A stretch of DNA of 64,000 nucleotides from Streptomyces violascens (GCF_014649955.1 NZ_BMUA01000005.1:186001-250000); one strand, 5' to 3'. Shown: positions 43,772 to 53,007, numbered from the stretch's first letter. The notes: generated by a model from the letters alone, not told the origin. A program made the numbers and translations.

Positions 43772-44854
43772 ATGTCCCGTACGCCTGTGACCCACGGATT
43801 CCTGCGTACCGCGAGCGCCGCGGCGCACCTTCGGCTCTTCGTTCTCGTCGGTGTCCTCACCGTCCTGGTGACCCGTGCGTTCCTCTCGCTCGCCGACTAC
43901 CCGAAGCTCGGCGGAGGGGCGGGGAAGGGAGGGCTGCACATCGCCCACATGCTGTGGGGCGGACTGCTGATGCTGGCGGGGCTGCTGGTCATGCTCGTCT
44001 TCACCGGAGTCGCCTCCCGGCAGCGCGGAGCGGTGATCGGCGGCGTCGGCTTCGGCCTGTTCATCGACGAGGTGGGCAAACTGGTCTCCGTCGACGGCTA
44101 CTTCTACCGGCCCGCCGCCGGGATCATCTACCTGACGTTCGTCGCGCTGACCGGCCTCGCCTGGTGGGTCACGCGGCGCGGGCGCAGTGACAGGGAGGCG
44201 GCCCCCGCCGCGACCCGCTCGGCTGCCGCCGCCGACACCGCGCTCCACGGCGTTCTCCGAGGCCTCACCCCGCAGGAACGGGACGAGGCACTGCGCCGCC
44301 TGCGCGACACCGGAGCGCCGGCCACCGAGCTCGACGCGGCTCTGGCAGCCCTGCTCGAAGTGGTCCCCGAGCGCCCGGCCCGGGGCTTCCGCCCACACCA
44401 CCACGCGGCGCAACGCGTACGCACCTGGCTGACGGTCCGGGTGTCCGGCAACCGGGGCTCCGTCCACATCGCCGCGTGGGGCGCGACACTTCAGGCGGCA
44501 CTCCTGCTGGTCGCCATCGCCGCCGACGGCCTCACGGGCAACCTCGCCGCCGAGACCCAGTGGACCGCGATCACGGGAGCACTCGCCTGCTCACTGACCT
44601 CCCTCGTACTCTCCGTACGAGGGACGGCCCTGCTGCGCCGTGACCGGAACGCAGCACTGCACAATCTGCGCGCCGCACTCCTGGTGGACCTGCTCCTGGG
44701 CCAGGCGTTCAAGTTCATGATCAACCAGTTCTCCGCGGTGGCCGGCTGGCTGATCAGCCTGGCGCTGCTCCACGTACTCTCGGCCCAGATGGGACGACGT
44801 CAGGTGCAGCGGGCGCCGGCAGGCCACGGCATGTCCGAGAACGGCACGGGCTGA
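43772..44854 (+). CDS. Multi-pass membrane protein of unknown function
   Basis: The product is about 360 residues from the ATG at 43772; an ATG at 43736 is an in-frame alternative. It has four hydrophobic helices at ~20-130 (LFVLVGVLTVLVTRAFLSLA, HMLWGGLLMLAGLLVMLVF, GGVGFGLFIDEVGKLVS), a soluble Arg/Ala-rich segment ~145-230, and two or three more helices at the end. The helix with an embedded DEVGK is unusual for a membrane span and could bind a cation. I recognise only a general Streptomyces hypothetical membrane-protein pattern. Confidence 0.75.
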   Translation: MSRTPVTHGFLRTASAAAHLRLFVLVGVLTVLVTRAFLSLADYPKLGGGAGKGGLHIAHMLWGGLLMLAGLLVMLVFTGVASRQRGAVIGGVGFGLFIDEVGKLVSVDGYFYRPAAGIIYLTFVALTGLAWWVTRRGRSDREAAPAATRSAAAADTALHGVLRGLTPQERDEALRRLRDTGAPATELDAALAALLEVVPERPARGFRPHHHAAQRVRTWLTVRVSGNRGSVHIAAWGATLQAALLLVAIAADGLTGNLAAETQWTAITGALACSLTSLVLSVRGTALLRRDRNAALHNLRAALLVDLLLGQAFKFMINQFSAVAGWLISLALLHVLSAQMGRRQVQRAPAGHGMSENGTG

Positions 44855-44925
44855 CGACACCGGGCTCGGTAGTAGCCCCGCGTGAGCTCGGTGGCCCGGG
44901 CGGGGCGCTCTCGCGGGTTTGGTAC

Positions 44926-45612
44926 TCAGACCGCGGCGACAGGCCCGTGGGTGGCCTTGAGGTCCTGCATGGCCGTGAGTTTGCGTACGAAGAGAATGGC
45001 GAGGGCTGCGGCCGCGAGGTTGAGGGCGTCCGCGAGCATGACCACGTCGGCGGCGCGCTGGAGGGCGTCGGGGGTGGTGGCGTTCTTCTCCATGGTGGAG
45101 CCGAATCGGTTCACGAGCAGGGCCGCGACCCACGCCGTCCACCACGCCCTGACGGGTGCGTGCGAGACCTTGCGCCACGATCCGTCCGGGGCGGTCTGGG
45201 CGCTCGCGGTCCAGATTTCGCGGGCGATCGCGAACGGGAGCCACAGGTTCCCGACCGGGATGAACCAGGCGCCGATCGCCCACCCCGGGCTCCTGGTGCA
45301 CACGTCCTGCGCGAACACGTCGGCGTTGGTCCGGACCCGATGGAACCAGACGATGAAAACGACGGCCGTGGCGACGGTGCCGAGCAACTGCAGGTTCCCG
45401 GCCACCTCGTACAGGGCATCGGCACGGTCGATCTCGTCGGAGCTGTGCGAGAGCAGGTCGCCGGCCACGGCGTGCATCACGGTCCCCGCGTACAGGGCGA
45501 ACAGGTCGATGACGGCGACTACGCCGAGCAACACGCCAGTGGCGGTGGCGAGTCCGCGCGGCGAGCGCAGAAACACGTGTGGCTGAGGTGCGAGGTCGGG
45601 CTGAGGCAACAC
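44926..45612 (-). CDS. DUF4328 domain membrane protein
   Basis: The 228-residue protein starts at a GTG with GGGGG upstream. It has five to six membrane helices and the DUF4328 signature WFHRVRTNADVF followed by WAIGAWFIPVGNLWLPFAIAREIW (split across helix three). Family function is unknown. It is an inner-membrane protein. It converges with the preceding membrane-protein gene. Confidence 0.88.
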   Translation of the reverse strand: MLPQPDLAPQPHVFLRSPRGLATATGVLLGVVAVIDLFALYAGTVMHAVAGDLLSHSSDEIDRADALYEVAGNLQLLGTVATAVVFIVWFHRVRTNADVFAQDVCTRSPGWAIGAWFIPVGNLWLPFAIAREIWTASAQTAPDGSWRKVSHAPVRAWWTAWVAALLVNRFGSTMEKNATTPDALQRAADVVMLADALNLAAAALAILFVRKLTAMQDLKATHGPVAAV

Positions 45613-45675
45613 GGCTGGAATCCCCCCGAGGGCATGAAGATCCCCACATTCGAACAGTGGGGGTGCCGGAGGAAC

Positions 45676-45825
45676 CTAAGCGATGCGGGGCACTCCGAAC
45701 AAATGGGATTGCTGTGCTCCAGCCCTCCCCGGGCTGAGGATCGCGTCGAACATCGCAAGTGAGCGGCACAGGTTCTGGAGGCCGGTGATGGCGGGAAGCC
45801 GGCGTGCTGCGTCGTGGACAGTCAT
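45676..45825 (-). pseudogene. N-terminal remnant of a Streptomyces conserved hypothetical
   Basis: Leftward from an ATG at 45825 a 49-residue frame reads MTVHDAARRLPAITGLQNLC and continues RSLAMFDAILSPGRAG. It resembles the N-terminus of a Streptomyces hypothetical family (pattern RALAMLDAILSPEWEYRYYSF, as I recall it), which is normally ~150-180 residues. After AILSP the similarity ends and a stop follows at 45676. No Shine-Dalgarno is visible. The surrounding 45613-45971 holds nothing else I can support. Confidence 0.4.
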
Positions 45826-45971
45826 GGGTGGCATTCAACCGGGGACCTCTGACAACCGGGGACCTTTGGACACCCGAAGCCCTCTGGCACTCGGGACCCG
45901 CGGGACGGCTGCCCTACCGTACTCCGTCGGCCGGCCCGGGCTCCTGTAATCAACTCCCTTGCAGGGACGCC

Positions 45972-46355
45972 CTATTGAGGCTCAGGCATCCACGCCGCAA
46001 CGAGATCGAGAAGCCCCGGGAACCGCTCGTTGAGGTCATCGACGCGTACCTGGCTGCGGCGTTCGAGGCCGTACTGGCGCTGTCTGGTGACGCCCGCCTC
46101 GCGCAGGGCCTTGAAGTGGTGGGTGAGGGAGGACTTCGGGCGGTCGAGGCCGAACCAGCCGCAGGGGTGGTCGAACTGCTCCGACTCCAGGAGCAGCTTG
46201 CGCACGATGGTCAGGCGCAGGGGGTCGCTGAGCGCCCCGAGCACGGTTTCCAGGCGCAGGTCGCCGACGGGCGGTTCGGGGAGTGGCTGCGGGAGCCCCT
46301 CGGGTTCTGCGGGGGTCTTGATGGCGGCGGCCGCTCGGCGCGTCGTCGATGGCAT
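45972..46355 (-). CDS. ArsR-type winged-helix regulator
   Basis: The 127-residue protein starts at an ATG behind CAGGAG. The core runs from VLGALSDPLRLTIVRKLLLE through SSLTHHFKALREAGVTRQRQ to LERRSQVRVDDLNERFPGLL, the ArsR/SmtB fold. The metal-binding ELCVCDL motif is absent; HPCGWFGL replaces it, so it is not a classical metal sensor. It is divergent from an MFS transporter, with two GTACGA-type palindromes between them, so repression of the exporter is likely. Confidence 0.9.
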   Translation of the reverse strand: MPSTTRRAAAAIKTPAEPEGLPQPLPEPPVGDLRLETVLGALSDPLRLTIVRKLLLESEQFDHPCGWFGLDRPKSSLTHHFKALREAGVTRQRQYGLERRSQVRVDDLNERFPGLLDLVAAWMPEPQ

Positions 46356-46394
46356 GGGCTTCTCCTGTCCGCGTCGTCACCTCACGAATTCTAT

Positions 46395-46440
46395 GTACGA
46401 GTTTCATCGTACTGCATGCTAAGTTCGACTTATCTCGTAC
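46395..46440. promoter_or_regulatory. Two tandem operators for the ArsR/MFS pair
   Basis: GTACGA-N6-TCGTAC at 46395-46412 is a perfect palindrome, and GTTCGA-N6-TCGTAC at 46423-46440 is a copy with one change. They are 28 bases apart in a 102-base divergent intergenic region, in a patch much richer in A+T than the surroundings. Confidence 0.75.
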
Positions 46441-46457
46441 TGGGATCGGTGGAGGGG

Positions 46458-47729
46458 ATGACTGTGTCGGAGAGTGGAACAAGGCCTGCAGGCACGGCGG
46501 TTGAGAACCGGCGCGCCGAAGGGTCGCAAGGGTGGGGCGGCGCGGTTGCTGCCCCCGCATGGTGGATCTGGGTGGCCGCCTGGCCCGTCACCGCCGTGTT
46601 CGTCCTGTCCAACGCGGCGACCCCGCTGTACGTGTTGTGGCAGCGTGACATCGGGTTCTCGAAGGGCACCCTGACCGTGATCTTCGCGTTCTACATCGTC
46701 GGCCTGCTCGGGTCCCTGCTGGTCTCGGGGATGGTGTCCGACCGGCTGGGCCGCAAGCCCGTACTCCTGCCGGCGCTCGCTCTCGCACTGGCGGCGTGCG
46801 CGATCTTCGCCACCGCCTCGTCGGTGGCCGCGCTGGTGGTGGCCCGGCTCTTCACCGGCATCGCCGTCGGAGCCGCCGTCTCGGCGGGGATGGCGGCCGT
46901 CACCGATGTGGCGGGCCAGGAGCGCAAGCGCCGCGCCGCTCTCCTGGCCTCCTGCGCCATGGTTTTCGGCGCGGGGCTCGGGCCGCTCCTGGCCGGGGTG
47001 CTGTCCGAGGCGCTGCCCGGCCCAACCGTCACCGTATTCGTCGTCGAGGCGGTGTTGTTGCTCACCGCTGTCGTTGCCGTCGTACGGATGCCCGTGCGCG
47101 GTCCCGAGACGGCTTCCCGGGGGAGCTGGGTGCGCATTCCCGGCGTTCCGCAGGGCAGGGGCAGGCAACTCACCCTGGGAATCGCGGTGTTCGCCCCCGG
47201 GATCACGGCGACCTCCTTCGTGCTGTCCCTGGGGCCGTCCCTGCTGTCCGGCCTGCTCGGAACCACCAGCCGGGTCGTGGCCGGGGCGATGGCCTTCGCC
47301 ATGTTCCTCGCGGCCACCGGTGTGCAGTTCGCGGTCCAGAAACTGTCCCGGCGCACCATCCTGGCCGCCGGAGCCGCGAGTACCACGCTCAGCATGGTCG
47401 CCCTCATCGTGGCAGTGCGCACCTCGTCGGTCCCGGTGCTCATCGCCTCCGCGCTGCTGGCCGGGGCGGGCCAGGGCATGGGGCAGTTGGGCGGGCTGTC
47501 GCTGCTCAATTCCAGCGTTCCGCCGCAGCGCCTCGCCGAGGCCAACGCGGCCCTCAACGTGGGGGGTTACGTACTGGCCGGAGTGCTTCCCGTGTCGGCG
47601 GGCTACCTCAGCGATGCGGTGGGGCTGACGCGGGGAGCCACCCTTTTCGCCGCCGTCCTGATGGCTCTGGCGGTCGTCGGCGGACTCGTGGTTGCCGCCA
47701 ACCGCCGCCGGGCCGGCGAGTCGGCCTGA
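46458..47729 (+). CDS. MFS transporter (drug/metabolite exporter type)
   Basis: The 423-residue protein starts at an ATG close behind GGAGGGG. Twelve membrane helices are predicted, with the MFS motif A in SGMVSDRLGRKPVLLPA after TM2 and motif C-like glycines in VFGAGLGPLLAGVLSE. Residues 1-30 are hydrophilic. It should be a proton-coupled exporter in the cell membrane. The divergent ArsR-type regulator and the two operators suggest inducible export of a compound sensed by that regulator. Confidence 0.92.
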   Translation: MTVSESGTRPAGTAVENRRAEGSQGWGGAVAAPAWWIWVAAWPVTAVFVLSNAATPLYVLWQRDIGFSKGTLTVIFAFYIVGLLGSLLVSGMVSDRLGRKPVLLPALALALAACAIFATASSVAALVVARLFTGIAVGAAVSAGMAAVTDVAGQERKRRAALLASCAMVFGAGLGPLLAGVLSEALPGPTVTVFVVEAVLLLTAVVAVVRMPVRGPETASRGSWVRIPGVPQGRGRQLTLGIAVFAPGITATSFVLSLGPSLLSGLLGTTSRVVAGAMAFAMFLAATGVQFAVQKLSRRTILAAGAASTTLSMVALIVAVRTSSVPVLIASALLAGAGQGMGQLGGLSLLNSSVPPQRLAEANAALNVGGYVLAGVLPVSAGYLSDAVGLTRGATLFAAVLMALAVVGGLVVAANRRRAGESA

Positions 47730-47908
47730 ACCCTGGCCACGGTGCTGGAGCGGGACGACGCGGAACTGTGCCGCATGGAGGCCAACGCCGGTCGGCCCAG
47801 GCGCGCGCAGGCCAGGCCCTCAGGGGTTCCCGATGAAGGGGCTCACACATATGCCTGCCAATGGGGTTATGTAGGGTCGGCAGACTCACGATCACGGGGG
47901 AAATCGAT

Positions 47909-48409
47909 ATGTTCAAGTCCTCAGGGCGGGGCGCGGCCGTTGTCGCCGTGGTCCTGGCCGCACTCAGTGTCTCTTGCGACGCGTCTTCGGCCACGGGGGC
48001 CGGTGAGCGGACGCCCACGTCGGCGAGCGCGTCGGCCTCGCCATCGGCGGCGGGCGAGGAACTCACCGTCTCCTCACCCCCCTCGGCTCCCCGTACGCCA
48101 TCGGCCGAGAAGGTCCGCGACGCATTCGCCGGCCTCCAGGCGACCTTGGGTGACTCATGCACCCCTGGCAACTGCGCCTACTTCCTGGGCCGTGTCTACG
48201 ACGAACTGCACCGCACGGACCGAGCCATGAAGGCGGACCCGAAGGGGCCCGGCCACTTCCCCGAACCGATCGCCCTGGTGAAGAAGCTCGACGCCGAGCT
48301 CGGCGGCGACCGCTCCTTCGCCAACCTGAAGAGGCACCAGACGTCGTTGATCGCCACCCGCGACAAGATCAACAAGTGGATGCAGGGCCACCCTGAGGAC
48401 TACCGCTGA
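47909..48409 (+). CDS. Putative lipoprotein
   Basis: The ATG at 47909 follows CGGGGGAAA and gives 166 residues. The signal is MFKSSGRG, a hydrophobic AAVVAVVLAAL, and lipobox LSVSC. A Ser/Thr/Ala-rich linker (~24-60) precedes a helical domain (VRDAFAGLQATLGDSCTPGN, ANLKRHQTSLIATRDKINKW) with a Cys pair CTPGNC. It is likely anchored on the outer face of the membrane. I do not recognise a functional family. Monocistronic. Confidence 0.78.
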   Translation: MFKSSGRGAAVVAVVLAALSVSCDASSATGAGERTPTSASASASPSAAGEELTVSSPPSAPRTPSAEKVRDAFAGLQATLGDSCTPGNCAYFLGRVYDELHRTDRAMKADPKGPGHFPEPIALVKKLDAELGGDRSFANLKRHQTSLIATRDKINKWMQGHPEDYR

Positions 48410-48847
48410 CGCGGATGCGTCGATCGAGCGCGCAGCTGAACGGGAGGGCGCTGCCGGTCCCACCGGGCCGGCGCAAGGTCACGTTCTCTGCCGACCGCAG
48501 ACTCTCTGCTGTCTTCCCTGAACTGCCCACCCTCCCTGCGGGCGCGGAAACTCGTGAGGGTGGGTACGCGACGACCTGCGACCAGTTTCTCGGGCAGCCG
48601 ACCGCCGGTCGGCGGATGGATCGGCGTCCCCCACCGCGTGCCGCGACAGTCCAGCACGGGGTTGCGTCCAGGGTGGACATCGTGGGAGGAGCGGAGCGGA
48701 GCGAGCGGATGCGGTACATCAAGCGGTACTTCGAGCTGCGCCGTGCGGTACATCGAGCTGAGTCGTCCGGAGGCCCGCGCGCCCTTCCGCCTCTGAACGC
48801 GTACGACCGCCCGACGACCCCGTACACCGAGTGACAAGGACGAACCC
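48410..48847. other. Gene-free stretch
   Basis: No supported gene in these 438 bases. A partial direct repeat (GCGGTACATC...GAGCTG twice, 48711-48762) and a Arg-rich open frame ending at 48834 are present without recognisable family content. The promoter of the aldo/keto reductase should lie near the right end. Confidence 0.4.
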
Positions 48848-49699
48848 ATGCAGAGCGTCACCCTCAACAATGGCGTCGAGATGCCGATCCTCGGCTTCGG
48901 TGTCTACCAGATCCCGCCGGAGCAGACCGAGCAGGCCGTCGCCGATGCTCTTTCCGTCGGCTACCGGCTGCTCGACACCGCGGCCGCCTACGGCAATGAG
49001 GAAGCCGTCGGCCGTGCCATCAAGAGCAGTGGCATCCCGCGTGAGGAACTGTTCGTCACCACCAAGCTGTGGGTCCAGGACGCCCCCGCCCAGGACAACG
49101 CCCGCCGTGCCTTCGATACGTCCTTGACCAAACTGGGCCTGGACCACGTCGACCTGTACCTGATGCACCAGCCGTTCGGCGACGTCTACGGCCAGTGGCG
49201 CGCCATGGAGGCCGTCAACCGCGAGGGCCTGGCCAAGGTGATCGGCGTCGCCAACTTCTACCCCGACCGTCTCCTGGACCTGATCCTCAACAACGAGGTC
49301 ACCCCGGCGGTCAACCAGATCGAGACCCACCCGTTCTTCCAGCGCACGGCCGACCACGCCCTCATGCGCGAGCACGGAGTCCAGCACCAGTCCTGGGGCG
49401 GTTTCGCGGAAGGCAGGAACAACCTGTTCACCCACCCCGTCCTCAGCGAGATCGGTGCGGCGCACGACAAGTCCGCCGCCCAGGTCGTGCTCCGCTGGCT
49501 GATCCAGCGCGACATCGTCACGATCCCGAAGTCGGTCGACCCCGGCCGGATGGCGCAGAACTTCGACGTCTTCGACTTCGAACTCGGCGACGACCAGATG
49601 GCCCGGATCGCCGCGCTCGACACCGGCGCGACGTTGTTCTTCGACCACCGCGACCCCGAGATGGTCGCCCGGCTCGGCAAGCACCGCCTGGACAGCTGA
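48848..49699 (+). CDS. Aldo/keto reductase
   Basis: The 283-residue TIM-barrel protein starts at an ATG behind AAGGACG. The catalytic tetrad is visible: Asp and Tyr in [11 protein letters not shown] (~44-49), Lys in FVTTKLW (~74) and His in YLMHQP (~107). The NADPH-binding end [14 protein letters not shown] is present. The GWSPL-type segment is replaced by [12 protein letters not shown]. It reduces an unknown aldehyde or ketone, like 2,5-diketogluconate reductase-type enzymes. Confidence 0.93.
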   Translation: MQSVTLNNGVEMPILGFGVYQIPPEQTEQAVADALSVGYRLLDTAAAYGNEEAVGRAIKSSGIPREELFVTTKLWVQDAPAQDNARRAFDTSLTKLGLDHVDLYLMHQPFGDVYGQWRAMEAVNREGLAKVIGVANFYPDRLLDLILNNEVTPAVNQIETHPFFQRTADHALMREHGVQHQSWGGFAEGRNNLFTHPVLSEIGAAHDKSAAQVVLRWLIQRDIVTIPKSVDPGRMAQNFDVFDFELGDDQMARIAALDTGATLFFDHRDPEMVARLGKHRLDS

Positions 49700-49730
49700 C
49701 CCTGCGAGGGCGCACCCGTCGCCCCCCTGC

Positions 49731-49790
49731 CGACGTGGCCAGGGCCGGTGGCGCATGCGCCGATCCCGACGTGGCCGAGGCCGGTGGCGC
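49731..49790 (+). repeat. Direct repeat pair, 24 bp, period 36
   Basis: CGACGTGGCCAGGGCCGGTG (49731 on) and CGACGTGGCCGAGGCCGGTG (49767 on) are near-identical and both continue GCGC. They lie in a 602-base interval (49700-50301) after the aldo/keto reductase that otherwise holds only one weak mini-frame. Confidence 0.6.
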
Positions 49791-49997
49791 CGAGCGGCAG
49801 GAGACTTCCAGGTGGTGTGGGGCGGGCTGGCTCGCAACCCCTGAGGGTCAGGGATGTGGCGGACCCCGGGCGAGCCTGGGTGTGCCGAACCCAGGCGGAC
49901 CGCAGCCTGGTTGCCGGCCGAGGGCGGCCCGAAGCTGGGCGAGTCAGGCGAGCCTCCACACGGGCTCACCGCCCCGCATCACGGACAGGACCTCCCC

Positions 49998-50120
49998 ATG
50001 ACCTCATCAACGGGGAGCCCCCGCAAGTGGAACGGCCAGGTCCTCGACGTGGACCTGCCCGCCCTGCGCGCCGAAGTCCACGCCTCGCGCGAGTACGTGC
50101 TGAACGCAACTGCGCGCTGA
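49998..50120 (+). CDS. Mini open frame, possible gene fragment (40 aa)
   Basis: An ATG behind ACAGGACC opens a 40-residue frame (MTSSTGSPRKWNGQVLDVDL, then PALRAEVHASREYVLNATAR) ending at a TGA. It has normal coding composition and a fair ribosome-binding site. It may be the 5' remnant of a longer gene or a tiny protein; I do not recognise the family. Confidence 0.3.
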   Translation: MTSSTGSPRKWNGQVLDVDLPALRAEVHASREYVLNATAR

Positions 50121-50301
50121 GTACGGTCACTTGCGCCTGCGCGCGCGTCGGGTACTGCGGGCATGGTCTCGTCATCCTCTGCGTCCCGGTTCCGGGACCC
50201 ACAGCTCGGAACGCCCGGATCGACGCCGGGAACCTCGGCCGGCGGCCGTTCCCGCCAGTACCCGGCTGGGGCTGAACAACGTATCCGCCCTCAACCGGCG
50301 G

Positions 50302-51204
50302 CTAGGGAAGGACGGTCTGCGCGCCGCAACGGTGTGCGACCAGTTCGGCGAACGCGAGCGCCAGCGGGGAGAGGTCGTCCCAGTGGCGCACGGCCCAGCC
50401 CGCCGTGAGCGCCGGGAGTGCGGGGATCGGGATCAGCCGCAGGTCGGGGTGGCCGGGGCCGCTCCAGGCGGGCAGGGCCGGGACGACGGCGTGGCCCAGG
50501 CCCAGCTCGGCCAGCAGGATCGCGGTGTCCCAGTCCGTGACGCTGGTGTCGAACACCGGCCGGACCCCGGATTCCGCGAGCCAGGCGCTGAGTTGGAGGC
50601 GCGACGTCGAGTTCTGCGGGAGTCCGATGAGCCGGGCGTCCTGGAGATCGGCCGGTTCCAGGGAGGCCTTGGCCGCCAGCGGATCGGTGGCCGAGACGGC
50701 GAGCGACCAGGGAATCTCGACGACGGGATGCTGCTCGATGGCGTGCGTCGCGGGCCGCAGGGTGATCCACGCGAGGTCGACGCCGCCTGCGGCGAGCGCG
50801 TCGAAGCAGCCGCGGCTGGAGGTTTCGGTCTGGAATTCGAGGCTGGCCCGGGGAAAGCGCCGCCGGAAATCGACGACGGCCGCCGCCATGAAGTGCCGTA
50901 CGGTCGTGGCTCCCGTGGTGACCCGGACCGAGCCGCCTTCCGCGCGCGCCACCTCCTCTATTCGGCGCAGCGCGTGGTCGATGCACCCCAGGCCTTCGGT
51001 GACCGCCGCGTTCAGCATCCGCCCGGCCGGCGTCGGCACCACCCCGCGCGTGTGCCGTTCGAGCAGGCTCAGGCCCAGCTCCCGCTCCAGGCGCTTCACA
51101 TGCTGGCTGACCGCGGACTGCGTACAGGACAAATCGCGGGCGGCCGCGCTCAGGGAGCCCGCCCGGCAGGCCGCGGTGAAAACACGAAGATCGTCAAGAG
51201 TCAC
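50302..51204 (-). CDS. LysR family transcriptional regulator
   Basis: The 300-residue protein from a GTG at 51204 has the LysR helix-turn-helix (LRVFTAACRAGSLSAAARDL, then CTQSAVSQHVKRLERELG) and a two-lobed substrate-binding domain (~90-295). The start has no clear Shine-Dalgarno. A CCCAAGC-N4-GCTTGGG palindrome lies six bases upstream, so it probably represses itself. It is divergent from a ketopantoate reductase-like gene, its likely target. Confidence 0.92.
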   Translation of the reverse strand: MTLDDLRVFTAACRAGSLSAAARDLSCTQSAVSQHVKRLERELGLSLLERHTRGVVPTPAGRMLNAAVTEGLGCIDHALRRIEEVARAEGGSVRVTTGATTVRHFMAAAVVDFRRRFPRASLEFQTETSSRGCFDALAAGGVDLAWITLRPATHAIEQHPVVEIPWSLAVSATDPLAAKASLEPADLQDARLIGLPQNSTSRLQLSAWLAESGVRPVFDTSVTDWDTAILLAELGLGHAVVPALPAWSGPGHPDLRLIPIPALPALTAGWAVRHWDDLSPLALAFAELVAHRCGAQTVLP

Positions 51205-51209
51205 GGCAA

Positions 51210-51227
51210 CCCAAGCTATCGCTTGGG
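51210..51227. promoter_or_regulatory. LysR operator
   Basis: CCCAAGC-TATC-GCTTGGG is a perfect seven-base inverted repeat directly upstream of the LysR start, with a further half-site ACTTGGGT near 51254. The half-site repetition fits a LysR recognition plus activation site layout. Confidence 0.7.
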
Positions 51228-51469
51228 TATTTGCCAGCAAACCCGTGGATTGACTTGGGTTTCCGGGATGCATGATCCTCGATGCAGGGCCCAGGGCGGC
51301 AACCCGCCCGCCGCTTCACCCGATCCGGACGCGGTGAACGGCGGGCGGGTGCCGACCCGCCTCATAGCCTGTGTCTGCATCCCGGCCGGATCGGACACGG
51401 GCTCTCACACCGACGGGCAGAGCACCGCGGTCCGTCCGCACAGGTCTCTCAAGTACGACAGGAGCGCAC

Positions 51470-52363
51470 GTGACCACAACCAACCTGACGGTGGCCGTCC
51501 TCGGACCGGGCGGCGTCGGAGGCCTGATCGGCGGGCTGCTCGCCCGTGCCGGACACCGCGTCATCTGCCTCGCAGGCGAGGAGACCGCCGCCACACTGAA
51601 CCGGGACGGTCTGCGCATCGAGAGCACCCAGTACGGGAACTTCACGGCGGAGGTGAAGGCCGACACCGAGCTGAGGGAACCGGTGGACGCCGTCGTCGTG
51701 ACGGTCAAGCAGACCACCCTGGACCAGGCACTCGACCGCGTACCGGCCCCTGTCCTCGGCGATGCGCTCGTGATCCCGCTGCTCAACGGGCTCGACCACG
51801 TCGCCGTGCTGCGCGAGCGCTACCGCTCGGCCAAGGTGGTCGCGGGCACGATCAAGGTCGAGGCCACCCGCACCGCACCAGGGTGCATCAGTCACACCAG
51901 CCCCTTCGCCCACCTCGAACTGGCCGCGCCGCTCGACGAGTTCGCGGACCGGCTGCGGCACGCCGGCCTCGGTGTGACGCTGCGGACCGACGAGACCGCG
52001 ATGCTCTGGGACAAGCTCGCCTTCCTCGCCCCGTTCGCCCTGCTGACCACCCGGCACCGGACCGACGTCGGAACCGTCCGCACCGACCGGCGCCCCGAAC
52101 TGCTCGCCGTGCTCGACGAAATCACCGCCGTGGCGCAGGCCGCGGGCACACCGGTGACGACCGACACCGTGCTCTCGTTCTTCGACCGGGCCCCGCACGC
52201 GATGAAGTCCTCGATGCAGCGCGACGCCGAAGCAGGCCGCCCGCTCGAACTCGACGCCATCGGCGGGGCGGTCCTCCGCGCAGGAGCCGCCCACGGGATC
52301 GAGACCCCGGCCACGGCCCGGCTGGTCGCAGAGGTGGCTCGACAGTCGAACCGGGAGGACTGA
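51470..52363 (+). CDS. Ketopantoate reductase (PanE/ApbA) family protein
   Basis: The 297-residue protein starts at a GTG behind CAGGAG. The Rossmann loop is VLGPGGVGGLIGGLLARAGH and the C-terminal domain has DEITAVAQAAGTPV, MKSSMQRDAEAGRPLELDAI (family signature SSMxxDxxxGRxxEID-like). The catalytic Lys is in LWDKLAFLAPF. In this context it may reduce another 2-keto acid rather than ketopantoate. Its stop overlaps the next start (TGATG). Confidence 0.9.
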   Translation: MTTTNLTVAVLGPGGVGGLIGGLLARAGHRVICLAGEETAATLNRDGLRIESTQYGNFTAEVKADTELREPVDAVVVTVKQTTLDQALDRVPAPVLGDALVIPLLNGLDHVAVLRERYRSAKVVAGTIKVEATRTAPGCISHTSPFAHLELAAPLDEFADRLRHAGLGVTLRTDETAMLWDKLAFLAPFALLTTRHRTDVGTVRTDRRPELLAVLDEITAVAQAAGTPVTTDTVLSFFDRAPHAMKSSMQRDAEAGRPLELDAIGGAVLRAGAAHGIETPATARLVAEVARQSNRED

Positions 52364-53007
52364 TGCTGCCGGTCGACCCTCCGGACGGGGCTTGGCCGGC
52401 CGTCGAGGAGTTCCTGCGCGCCCGGGGCGCCGCCGAGATGGACCACCCCGGCGGAACCCTCCTGGAACACCTGCTCCGTGTCGCCCGCCTCCTCGGCGTG
52501 TGGGGCGCCGATCCGGACCTGCGGGCCGCGGGGCTGTGCCACGCGGTGTACGGGACCGACGGATTCGGCCAGGCCCTGGCGGACACCGGCGAGCGGGCCC
52601 TCCTCGGCGAGCTGATCGGCGAACGGGCCGAGGCCTTGGTCCACCTGTACGCGAGCTGCGACCGCGGCGTCGTGTACCCACGACTCGGGAGCGGACGCCC
52701 GGTGGTGTTCCGCGACCGCTTCACCGGCCGGGACCACATCCCGCCTGAGCCGGATGTACGCGCCTTCCTCGAAGTGACGGCCGCGAACGAACTCGACGTG
52801 CTCACGCACAACGCCGAACTCGCCGACCGCCATGGCCCCGCTCTGTACCGGCTGTTCGCCGCTTCGCGGGACCTGCTCTCCAACGCGGCATGGGACGCCT
52901 GTGTGCGACAGCTCGGCCGGCACGCCCCCGACGCCGGACCGGCGATCCGGATCGCGGCCCTGGACCACCTGGTCCCGACCGTCGACGGGGAAGACCACCG
53001 GCACTAG
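52363..53007 (+). CDS. DUF6817 (HD-like) domain protein
   Basis: The 214-residue protein starts at an ATG behind GGGAGGACTG and overlaps the preceding stop. The pattern FLRARGAAEMDHPGGTLLEH, LLRVARLLGVWG, AAGLCHAVYGTDGF matches DUF6817, which looks like a degenerate HD domain with His and Asp residues. C-terminal LTHNAELADRHGPAL is also typical. Function is unknown. It is coupled to the ketopantoate reductase-like gene, and both are probably controlled by the divergent LysR protein. Confidence 0.8.
   Translation: MLPVDPPDGAWPAVEEFLRARGAAEMDHPGGTLLEHLLRVARLLGVWGADPDLRAAGLCHAVYGTDGFGQALADTGERALLGELIGERAEALVHLYASCDRGVVYPRLGSGRPVVFRDRFTGRDHIPPEPDVRAFLEVTAANELDVLTHNAELADRHGPALYRLFAASRDLLSNAAWDACVRQLGRHAPDAGPAIRIAALDHLVPTVDGEDHRH

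Noticed and set aside
50131..53007. A 958-codon open frame across the LysR and ketopantoate reductase genes
   Set aside because: Only the end (from 52363) is a real protein, DUF6817. The rest is antisense or out-of-frame to clear genes and has shadow-like composition.
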